From: Todiramphus chloris collaris
Lineage: Eukaryota; Chordata; Aves; Coraciiformes; Alcedinidae
DNA: 64,000 nucleotides
Assembly: GCA_025345505.1 (NCBI GenBank)
Contig: JANVCC010000011.1
Location: forward strand, 809,230 to 873,229
Direction: 5' to 3'
Within the stretch, counting starts at the first letter, position 1; the number at the start of each line of letters is the position of its first letter. The notes under the pieces are model-generated. The model did no database searches. It saw only the letters and a program-made list of their open reading frames with translations, and was not told where the DNA came from. Below are positions 48,836-59,728 of the stretch, piece after piece. Made by a program: the position numbers and the translations under genes.

Positions 48836-51365
48836 TCTATTTCTCCCTGTTATATTATGACTAATATTGAGGATTCTCAGTCTCCAAAACCATCAGATGC
48901 CTTTTTTTGGAAAGTGTGCCTAGAAACTGTTTAGCTCTAGCACAGTATTCAAGTGGGTGATATTCAGTGGCCTTTCATGTACAGAAGTCAAGCTAGATGA
49001 TTTAATGGTCTCTCTGGTTTTTAAAATGTATGTTTTTATTTTGTGATGTAAAAAGCTTCTAAATTGAGGGCAGAGGTTAGCTTGCCAAATGCATCGCAGC
49101 TGTTCATCCTAATTGGGAAGGAGAGGCTGCTAGAAGTCCTGGAACAGAAAGGCTTGGAAGCTGACGTGCTTTTGCATAGTATCTTTTTGCCTTTTAGTAC
49201 AGATGTTCACAATCATGCTTCCTATTCTGGGAGCGTGGCCAAGTTTCTGCATAGAGGAACTGCACACGGTTCCTGGTCCTGTCCTTCACCCCAGCATCAT
49301 CCTAGGATAGGTACAGCCTGAGATTATTTCCTTGCCGGAGTTTCCGATACATTTGTTAATAAATGAAACAGTAGGTAGAGCATATTTCCCTTGGGGACAA
49401 TTGCTCTTTGTAGTTTGTGAGCTAGTCCCATTAAATTAAAAAAAGCCACCACAAACCGAAAGTCTGCAGCTTTCTTGCAGCGTGTGGGTTATCACAGTGG
49501 TGCTTGTTGGGGGGACGGAATCTGATGGTTGTGGCTGTGCCTTCCTCCCACTTTACCAGTAAAAAGCTGTAGCAGCTCAGCAGATTTCTTTTGCATGCAT
49601 GCTTATTGCAAACAGTTTTGGGAAGTAAATCTTTACATCAGAAGACTCTTCATCCACATGTAGCTTACTGCTCAAGCAGAGTTTTGTTGTCTAGAGTGGT
49701 GTTGTGATTGATGCACTCTTTTGACCATGGATGTATTGTTTAGGACCACCTAATCTGCCAGTTTGTGCACTCTGGCCCAGTTTTTCAGGAACCTGCAGTC
49801 TGGGGCCAGTGAAACATGGAAATGACTGAAAAATTTCCTTATTTTGGGAGTTCGGTGATGGGATTACCATAGGATCTTTTTATACCTCCCAGATGCATTA
49901 CCTGAATTGCATTCAGCAAAATCTCTCCTACGCTCTTAGTCTGTGTGAACAAGCATCTAGGACAAACACTGCACATTTAAGTCTCCTGGAATTTTGCTTG
50001 TAATGCCTGCTCTAAATTCCTTTCAGGTCTCAGCAGCGATGTGGTCGTAGCCAGCTCCACCAGACTTCTGGCAATGCTTTCCCTTGTGCTGGTTGTGTGG
50101 TCGAGCCAAGGAAAAAGCTCTCCAGAACATTCACGCAGGTGGCCAGATCCTGACCTGTAGCGAAGGCCAGACTCCTCCTCTTTGAATAAAGGCTGGTTGA
50201 AGCTGGAAAGCTCACAGCAAAGACTAGGGAGCACAGATGGGTTATGATGATGTTCTGGGGGTTGTTCTCCTCTTGATGGATGTTAAGCAAACACATAGTG
50301 TCTGTCAGAACAGCTCTGCCTCCTGACCCAATGACCTGTGCATTTGGGGATGGGGTAGGGGGTGTGCATGTGTGAAATCTTGATACTGGGTGTTCCTCAT
50401 GTCAGAGCTTGCCTCTGGTTCTTGCAGCCTCATTCCTGCTGGACTCTGCTAGCAAACCCTGCTGCCATAGTGCTGTGTGGTGCTGTTGGCTGCCTGTTCC
50501 CCGAGGTGCCATCTGCAAGTCCAATAAAGGCATTAGTGAGGTGAGGAGGGGAAATATTGCTGTGCAAATGGGACTAATGAAGTTAAATCCTTGGCCTGTA
50601 GTAAGGCCTTTTGTGTAATCCTGCAAACAAGATTTGAGCTGGCTGTGCCACGGTAGTAGCCTCTGCTTGCCAATGTGGTGGAAAAGCCTGAGAGCCCGCA
50701 AGACATGAGTTACGCCTTATTTGGGTGCCTGGGTGTCTTGTGGTGCACGTAGGTTTCTGATGCTTTCAGCAGTGTTGTTTGGTGAGGGTAAAATAAGGCC
50801 ATGCACTGTGACCATGTGCATACGGGCGGTTAGGTTTCTGGTAGGTAGCTCTACAGTATTATGTGGTTAGGGGAGAAGAACTTGAACATATGTGGAGATG
50901 TGGCCATCCTGGCATCCGTCACAAGGCATTTCAGTAATCTGCTGGTTTGTTGTTGTAGTGATGGCTTGGCTGCCTGTGGGATTTGGGTGGGGATCCAGGC
51001 TGCCTCAGCACTGAGGTGTTCAACTTGGATGTCATAAATGCTTCTGGTTTTATATGAGTGGGGAGCCTGTAACACGTTGGCTGCTTAATAACATTGATTA
51101 GCAAAGCTTAAAAGTATAACGGCTGTTCTGCAGTGTTGCCTGTAAAGCTGACCTATGACTGATTGATTTATTTATTCTTTACTGTCTTGTAAGTCCTTGA
51201 AAAAGGGCCATGTGTTTAGGGGTGTCTGATTGCAGATTCAACCTTTTTCTCCAGGTTATTTCCAGGATAACTACTGCTAAACTCTAAAGTGTGATTTCAA
51301 GGGTATAAGTGGCAGCTGGAGACACACAAGGAGAATCTGTTGTCTGTGGCTGGACATTTTAATAT

Positions 51366-51404
51366 TGTGTTTGTTTGTTGTTTGGTTTGGCTTTTTTTTC
51401 TTTG
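51366..51404 (+). repeat. Short G/T-rich tract
   Basis: GTGTTTGTTTGTTGTTTGG, then TTTGGCTTTTTTTTC. Low complexity, G and T on the + strand. Confidence 0.85.
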
Positions 51405-52188
51405 GTGACTAGTATTTGTAGATCATCTCAATCTTGAAAATTATTCTTTCCCTTTGTGGCATCTTTACAACGAGCTGTTAAAGGAGAAGAGGTGATGGAC
51501 TAGTCTGGACCCATCACTTGTCATGTTCTCCTTGACATGTGGTTTTAGCCTTTGGCAGCATGCTTATTTGCAGATAATGTCAGCCAGCACTTGAGAATCA
51601 ATTGACTTCAGTGCAGTCAAAAGAGGTCCCTTTTCAGGGACAATTACAGTGGGAAAAAAATGAATCTAAGGTCTTATTTGAAGTCTCCTAAACTTGGAGC
51701 ATTCTGACTCTTAAAAATCTGAGTTAACTTTCTTGTGTGTTTTCCTGAAGTCTCTCTGGCCAGTTGCAAAGTTGAAGTTTACTTTTGGGAAACAAAAAGC
51801 AGGACCGATTGCCATCAAATAAAGCTTGTATGGTTGTTCAAATGACTTCACATGAGCCAAAGATGGCCCTTGCTCTAAGGAGAGCATCTTGTATTTCTAC
51901 CCCATCCATTGGGTGAGGGCAGGGACTATGCTGTAGTAGACAGCTCTTGGCTTGAGGGTGACTTGACTATCAGAAGCCTGGTGCTTTTAACCTCACCTTA
52001 TGCAAAAGTCTCACTCCTGGGCTGAAATTCCCAAAGTGATTAAAAACTCAATCATCTCGATGGGATCAAGGCTGATGGATGCTTAAGAAAGGGAGAGGAG
52101 AGAGACTCAGCTTTCTCTTCTCATCCCTTCCAGGACAAACCAACCTTTCTCTTGATTGTGATGCTTTAAGGTGTTGCACAAACTTCTA

Positions 52189-52213
52189 TTTTTTTTTTTT
52201 TTTTTTTTTTTTT
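52189..52213. repeat. T25 homopolymer
   Basis: Twenty-five T in a row on the + strand, the longest homopolymer I found in the window. No retrocopy body was recognised on either side. Confidence 0.9.
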
Positions 52214-53640
52214 GTTCTTGTTATTGTGTAAGATTCTGGTGATGTCAGCCCTTTTGCCAGGCTGTAGGACCGCAGGTTAACGGTGGAGGAAGAGCTTGTG
52301 TTGGCTTTTCCGCTCTCTGACTGCTGGTTTCACCACAAAACTGCTCTTTTGTTCTTGCTAGCTACTGTCTCTTCATGTTTTACATTTTTTTGATGCAGCT
52401 GTGCTGGCCTTTCTGGAAAAACAAACCACCTCTTGGTTCCTCTAATTCAGAACACACTGCCATGCCTTACTTTAGGGTTTGCTTAACAAGGCTGGTTCTT
52501 AACCGCCTAAACCACTGCAGATCTCAAGCAAACCACATTGCTGTGAGCTGCACCTTATTGTCTTAGTGTTTTCCTTCCTCCGTAAGGTCAGGAGCCTGAA
52601 GCTGATTCGGGTGGGGTGGTGCAGCTTTTAGCTGAGCAATATCTATAAAGAAGATCTCATTTTACTGCTTTTCTTCTTGAGGTCGATGCGAATTAGTGTG
52701 GGCATTGTTTGCAAGAGTCATTAGTGATTCGCCCGAGTCTGACCAAGCTATTTTGCTGCAATTGCCTGCAGCCATCGGGGGTTCCTGCTTCTTCAGCAAA
52801 AAGTGAGTGATAAACAGCACAATGCAAAGTGAAACCTGCCTTGATGCTGCTGTATTGTGCTCCAGCACATTTTATCTGTGCTGCGTAAGTGTGACACTAC
52901 TGTGGATATAAGGCCTTGAATGGGCTGTTGTGTGATGAGCAAATTCCAGCACTTAAATTATTCCCATGATGACCGATTTCCCATCCCCCGCCCCAACATT
53001 TAGCCCTTGAGAGGTAAAATAAAATGTAAATAAAATAAATCCCTCAAGCAAAGCTGCTGCTTTCTCTCCAGATGGATGCTGGCTTTGGATACTCAGCTGC
53101 TGCTGAAGCTTGTGACTTCATTTGGCTTCCCTCTGGCAGTGCACTGAACCCATTTAAATCTCTTACAGGGAAAATAGGTAAATCCCTTCCATATGTCAAG
53201 TATTAGAAAAATACATGACTTCTTTGACTCGCACAAAGCGTCCCGTTGTCTGGCAGATACAGAAACAAGTGCACCCTTGTTTCTGGGAAGTCGAGCTCTA
53301 ACCTCATGCTGGTAAATCTGACATGTCACTGTCCACTCTTTCGGATAGTCTGTTCACATCAGCTGGGCATGTGGAGCCTGGCAATGACCCCGATCTTATC
53401 GTTTTTCCCCTTAAAAGAGAGAGGATTCAGTTTCCCCCTGCTCTAAATCTTTCTTATTATTGTCCTTCAGGTCACTGGGTTGCCCCCAAACATAGGGGAG
53501 AAAGCATTTTACTTATTAGCCTGATCAATAGCTTTTGTTAACAGATGTCTTTTGCCTTCTGCATCACATCACGTGGGATAAATAAGTCTGTGCATCGATG
53601 GGGCAATGGCTTGTGGAGCAAAGGGCAAGCACTTAGAACT

Positions 53641-53700
53641 TGCTAACTGGGTCAGACAAAAGGTTGTCCTGCCCAGCATCCTGTCTCTGCAATGGATGGA
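53641..53700. repeat. Possible relic of an old amniote interspersed repeat
   Basis: ACTGGGTCAGACAAAAGG, then TTGTCCTGCCCAGCATCC and TGTCTCTG, resembles a phrase (GGTCAGACCAAAGGTCCAT…GCCCAGTATCCTGTCT) that I remember as recurring in bird and reptile intergenic DNA. I cannot name the family with certainty. Only about 50-60 bp is recognisable. Confidence 0.4.
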
Positions 53701-53892
53701 TGTTTGAGATGAGCAAGACATCATACTGTTTGTGCTCTGTGCTCCCTTCTCCTCTCTCCTGGCTTCTAGGAAGTAATGGTTGAATACAGACTGTAGCGTT
53801 GGTCCGTGAAGCTGCCTGTGCTCATCTGGAGTGACATTGTGCCAACAGCTTGTGCCAGAAATGCTGTAAGATAGAAAATGGCTTGCAATCTG

Positions 53893-53909
53893 AAAAAAAA
53901 AAAAAAAAA
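53893..53909. repeat. A17 homopolymer
   Basis: Seventeen A on the + strand with no recognised element on either side. Confidence 0.9.
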
Positions 53910-56900
53910 TCTTTGAATTTGCTTTGAATTCCTGGGAAATTTGAAGTTGGCTTTCATCTGAATTGGGACCTTGTTGTATGTGTTTCTGCTCATACAGCTT
54001 GAAAAGGACCAGGCTGTTGCTTTCCAGCCTGGTGTATCAGTCCAGAGAAATGGTTCCTTAATGGCAAGGAGTAGAAGCAGAGGTCAGGCAGGAGAGGGAG
54101 AGCTTGGGCCTCCTGTAATAGGGCAGTGATCACTCACTGCCTCTTCTGCTGGTGAACAGACTGTAGCTGCTTCGAAGTAATTGGAAGAGGATGCAAGGGA
54201 AGCATCTATCATTGTCTATTGCTCCCTTTAGGTACACCAAGAGTTAGGGGCATCACCCAGTGATGAACACATGGGTTGAAACATGAATCTTGGGAATGTT
54301 CCTCTGCCTGGATAGTCAGTTTGGCTAAGAGGAAGATAAAAGTGATGCTGCAAGACATGGCTTTGAGTGTGAAGGGGAGGTGTGAGAATGCACACAGTTT
54401 CAGCATGAGCTTTTGGAGGTGCTTAAAAAGGAAGTATTGTCTGTGCACATTCTGGCTGTGCTGAGATCTTCATTCTGGCAGAGGAGGTCTATGTGTTGGG
54501 GACCTGGATGCTTTTCTAGAATGAAAGCCCCAGAAATGGTGGAAACAGTCCAGTGTATCCAGTGGTAGGAGTACCCTACTTTGGTGACACATGATAGTGG
54601 AGAGGTGCTGTGGATCAAACTGATTCTGACCCAGAATGAGCTGAGGAAAAATGCTCTTCTGCCATAAATATTATCATTGTTCTTCTTTTGCCTCCCCCTC
54701 TCCCCCCCACATTTCGGAGGACTGTTATAAAGAAGTTGCAATTTGCCGGTCACCTTTGTTTAAGGGGATTGTGAGCAGCCCAAGGGACAACCTTTGTGAA
54801 AGAGTATACTTAAAATATACCTGGCGATCCATTTGCCTAAAAACCCCAAACCAATCAAACAGCCAAACACAGAATACACTTGAGACTTGTAAAACCTCAT
54901 GACAAAGCCTGGAAAAGAGGAAGGGGGGAGGGAGGGGTGAAGGACAAGGAAATAAAGTAGCAGTGAGGTGGGATGTGACTGATCCAATAGTTGGCTGCGC
55001 TTTTTGATTTTAATTATCTGATGTCTATCAGCTTGCCTGGGAAGTGAGCAGAAAAGCCTTTCCAATTTAATAGATACTGCTTGACAGTATCTTACAATTG
55101 GAGAAAAGAAAAAAAAAATTCATTTTCCAGTGAGATTGCTTTGGGGGGACACAGGGACTTCTTAAAGTAATAAAACGACATTAGGTTCATTTTTAAGCAC
55201 ACTTCCTGTGAAGACCGGAGAATTGGATGAGTGGTTGGACGTGGTCCCAAGGACCCTCTTCCGTGTATTGTATTTTCACATACTTCTTAATCTAGGATAT
55301 TGTTCTGCTGCTCTGAGCCTTCCTCTGTACTGTAGGACTCGGGCAGAGCTCACCTGCATGGGAGTGAAAACAAATTCGGGATCATCACCTCTTGGCTGTT
55401 TTTTTCCTGCATTTCTGCCATTGCTGTTTAAAGATTTTTTTTCATTTTTTTTTATTTTTTTCCCCACTTTTCCCAAGGTAGTTAGTTTTGAGCTCTGCTC
55501 AGGGTTGCCAAGCTAAAATATCATCTTCATAATGCTCCTTGGGAGCACATGTCTCATTGGGTCTGAACTTTTCAATAAACTGCTTTTTCTTCCAACTTCT
55601 TGTTCACCTATGGCTTAGTCTGATCTTTTAATCTTCATTGCTTAAAAGCATGAACCAGGCACCCAAAGTTCTGGCGACGTCATCTCAGTCAGTGCAGTTT
55701 GTTCATATCTGACCTAGAACCAAGATGAGGTGCTCATGAACAATTTGGCTTCATGTTCTGAGATTGTGTTTGTAAAGAAAATCAAGCTGTGGGACTATGT
55801 GAGATAAACCCAAAATATTTGTTTAATGGTTAACTTGCCTAGCTTGGTTGAGATTTTGGGTCTGGACTAGTTTTCCTTTTGACTTACGGTCTACAGTAGT
55901 AAACCCACATCTGACTTTATCCAAAGATGTAAAGCTCTAATTCTCTGAGACTATAGATAGAGACTTTTTTTTTTTCCCCCCAGGTTGTACAAGTGTAGGG
56001 GAAAGATGCTGTTGCATTCATCTGGATTCCTTAGGGATGCGATGACAGGTCTGCTGTGAGGCAGCTGTCTTGAAGGAAAGCGTTATGATATTTTTGCTAC
56101 AGTGAAGAGAGGTTGGTTGATGCCTGGGCATGACAAATGCAGAGGCACCAAGATATTCTGAGTATTTATAGGTCTGTTTTCAATGGAAAAGCTGGGTAAT
56201 AACAGCAACAGCTTGGATCACGCAGGAGAATTTGGTGGCTGAATAGTTCCCAAGAGGCTGATAGCATAAACACATTTAGGAGAGAGATGAGCAGTGTCTA
56301 CCAGCCTGAGCCATCTTTGTAATGCTTGGCATGAAAAACATCACAGGGCACCATTTATCCACCATCAAATGTGTGATTTGGGGAACTTGGCTCCTCTGAG
56401 AGCAACTGAGAGTAAAAATTGCCTCCAAAGTAACAAACTTGAATATTCCTTTTTTTTTTTTTTTAAACGCTCAAGTGTAAGCAATATCCCTTTAAATCTT
56501 TCAGCCAAGCTGGAAACTAGTAATTCTTTTCCCTTCCCTGTCTGCCTGGACCAGGGTTTTGAGCAACCCCATGCTCTATAATTCAGTGGATATTCTCCCT
56601 GGGTTTAATTTCATCACTTCTAGCATCAGTTCCTCACCAAAAGCCTGTCGCTGTTTCCATAATAAACTGCAGTCTTTATGGGCAGCGGATAAATCCGTGA
56701 AAGGTTTTCTTTGCTTATGTATAAGCCTTCAAGCAGAGATCTGGGAGGGATTTTATATATTCAGTTGTTTAAGTTAGAGCTGGAGGAAAAAGTTATTCAA
56801 TTCATATGTGGTTGTGTTTTATTTATTTAAATAAAAGTAAAAAAAAATGGCTTTCCCTGTTTGAGTTGGACTGCTTGAGTGTGGGAATATGGAAATTCAT

Positions 56901-57341
56901 TTGAGATTAAGTGCTACTTCAGAAATAGTTTGTTTTCACCAGCAGTTGTTGAAAACTGGAGTTGTCAATACTTCAAACTTTGTTACTGGTTTTGTGCTGG
57001 GAGATTTTAGTGATGGGACCAGCCTTCCCTCTGCAAATAAATTGAACCAAATGGGAGGTGGCCTGAAGGCAACTAAGAAAATGAAATAGAAATAGTTCTT
57101 CTTCCCTCCCTGGGCTGAAGTGACAGCAAATACCCTTAAAACAACCTGTGCTTTTATGTCAGCATTCTATTGCAGTTCTGTTGGGATCAACTGGAGGGCT
57201 GAATGATGGGGTAGCTGAAAAATTAATTTTTGGGGACTGATATTAAACTATGCTCAAAGTTGTCTTTTTAAATAGTTACTCTATGCAGAGGCAGTGATCC
57301 TCTAGCTATACTTAAGAGTTTTAATTGTATTTAGCAAGAAT

Positions 57342-57668
57342 AACATAGAATACCAGGCCGGAAGGGACCTCAAGGATCATCTGGTCCAGCCTTTCTAGGG
57401 AAAAGCCTGGTCTAGACAAGATGAGCCAGCACACCCTGTCCAGATGAATTTTCAGTGTCCAGTGTTTGGGAATACATCACTTCCCTGGGGTGATTATTTC
57501 AATGGCTGATTGTCCTTATTATGAAAAATATTCCTCTTGTATCTAATCAGAAACTTCCTGGGAATAACTTGTAGCCATCATCCCTTGTCTTTTCCTTGTA
57601 ACTCCTTGTCAAAAAGGAGTTTCCATCTTCTTTATAGCCACTCTTTAAATACTCAACCAGGTAGTGAA
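57342..57668 (-). mobile_element. Older CR1 3' fragment, - orientation
   Basis: AACATAGAATACCAGGCCGG, then GGGACCTCAAGGATCATCTG and GTCCAGCC are an inverted CR1 3' UTR. The body (CTTTTCCTTGTAACTCCTTG and so on) is strongly diverged and AT-enriched. This suggests an old subfamily unlike the other copies in the window. Confidence 0.82.
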
Positions 57669-57781
57669 TAGATTGATGTGTAGGTCTGGTACCTGCTTTA
57701 ACAAGTTTTAGGTTTGCAACAGATCATAATTAAAAAGAAAATGGTAATCTCAAGTTTGGTTTCTTTTTGCTTCAGATTCCA

Positions 57782-57800
57782 CCCCCCCCCCCCCCCCCCC
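57782..57800. repeat. C19 homopolymer
   Basis: Nineteen consecutive C on the + strand (G19 on the minus strand), embedded in a pyrimidine-rich stretch that ends TTTGCTGTAG at about 57840. It is prone to length variation and assembly error. Confidence 0.9.
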
Positions 57801-59654
57801 TTTGCTTTTCCCTTGTCTCCTTTCCTCCTGTTTGCTGTAGGGTTCTGCTGCAACCTCAGACCTGCTGAGAGGTGTTGTGCAGCACAGCAACAAAAACCTG
57901 ACCTGAACTGGGAGCAACTGCTGGAAAAAGGAACTGGGGGATGGGTTATGGCCCCAGCTCTGTATTGTGCATCTTTGCAAAGATACTTCCATAAATGGAG
58001 GATGTGTAGTCATGGGGCTGTATCCTGTTACCCGATCTAACCAAACTGGTTCATTTGGGGTTAGAGAAACTGAAGAGGGAGGTGTTTCCTTCAGAACAGT
58101 GTCCATCCTTGGAGATAAACGTTTGCTAGGAAAAATGGGTTGTAACTCAGCACAGTGTCACATGTCAGTGGAAGCCTGTTGGTAGCACTATAATTCAGAC
58201 AATTTTACTGCCTGAATTTCTAGCCTAAATTGTGTCCATGGGGACTGTGGTGTTGTACGGGGGCAGATGCACCCTCACTCATACAAGGTAGATGGTGTCT
58301 GTGCAGCAGATCATGCTGGGACTATTGGAGGAGATACAGCCTGTAGGACACGCAGCTCAGCCTGTCATCTCTAAGACTGTCAAATCCTCTCTTGCAAATA
58401 GGATCATGGATGTGAAAAGGAAGACAGCTGCTGCAAATGCATGCACAAGTGCTTGACCTTTACTGTCCCTGCTTCTAGGCTGTGAGTAGAGATGATAAAA
58501 TGGATTTATTCTGATTTCAACCCCCAAGGTCTGTTTTGGGTGTAGGATAATACTCTTAGAACCAACAGCCCACACACTGGACTGTCACCACTCGTTGGAT
58601 AACGTTAAGTCCCAAGCAGTTGTATTTGGTGGTTTCTTTCAGCCTAGATTCCTTATTTGGCTTTCTGGTTGGGTTTGGGATCTGCCTTTGTTTTTTTGCA
58701 ATGTTTATTATCCAGACCAATGCATGATCAGGTGCATGTTTCTGCTGGGGAGTTTTGTGATATCTCAGTACCACTTGAATCACAACTTTGATTGCTCCTT
58801 CCTCTCCCCAGTGCACTGCAGATGGGCAGAAAAATTATCACCACCAAAGGAATTTACCTTACATAGCTTGGTTTGTCTGATGGAGCCTGAGGTGAGGAAC
58901 TAGTTGACTTTACAATGGATTTATTAGTGTGAAATATGAACACATCTGGCTCATCAGTTTTCCAAAATCAATATGTCCTTTAAGGTTTGATCAGGTTCTT
59001 TTACACCAACAAAGGTGGTGGTGATGTTAAGCTGATTATTGGGCTAGGGAGGTGCCCTTCATCTCAGAAACATCTCTCCTCTGCCTGGATGTGTCTAACT
59101 GAAGTGGGCATATTTCAGAAAGTAAATGGATTGCTATGAAATAAAACCACCCGTGAGTTTTAGCTAACAAAGTTATTCTTGCTTGGGGAAGCTGAAATGC
59201 TATCAGGAGCTGCTGCTCTTCATTGCCCTGTATGTTCCCTCTTTTTGAATAAAATAAAATGAATGATGGTATGTTTTCTTTTGTTTGCCAAAAATCTCAC
59301 CAACTTTTCTCCTCATTCACCAAAACATCCCCATCCCAGACTGCAAGGTGTTTGCTTTGATGCTGTTGCTATGTCTTCCTCCTCCTCCAGAAACTGCTAA
59401 TAGGGCACAGGGAGCTGCTTATTTTGTGGGGGAGTTCTCTTAGCCAAGATGTGGAATACTGATGGAGGAGCTGTGCATTATGCTAATTAAACTGTGATTC
59501 AGTGTATTTCATTGTGCAAGATGACTAGAATTCATTGAACGATGAAAATTGTGCTTGGTCCTGAGGTTGGGTTTCTTTTTTTTTTTTTTTGTAATCTTCT
59601 CTTCCTAAGCAGCCTCAGCCATGTTTGTGCTTCTTGACTTAATACTCTGTCTTT

Positions 59655-59728
59655 ACCCTGTTTTGTTATTGTCTTGTTTTTGTTGTTGTGGTTTGTTGTT
59701 GGGTTTTTTTTAATTTATTTTTAATTGT
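59655..59728 (+). repeat. T/G-rich tract
   Basis: CTTGTTTTTGTTGTTGTGG, TTTGTTGTTGGG and a T-run grading into AATTTATTTTTAATTG. Confidence 0.85.

Larger units (their letters stand above)
48836..57341. other. Intronic DNA without recognised gene
   Basis: The longest stretch of intron 2 in the window with few recognised repeats. It holds T25 at 52189, A17 at 53893, a possible old repeat at 53641, and an acceptor-like site at about 55983. Several stretches with A/T-rich, repeat-poor composition (52600-52800, 55000-55110, 56570-56770) could be conserved elements. This is unproven. Confidence 0.55.
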
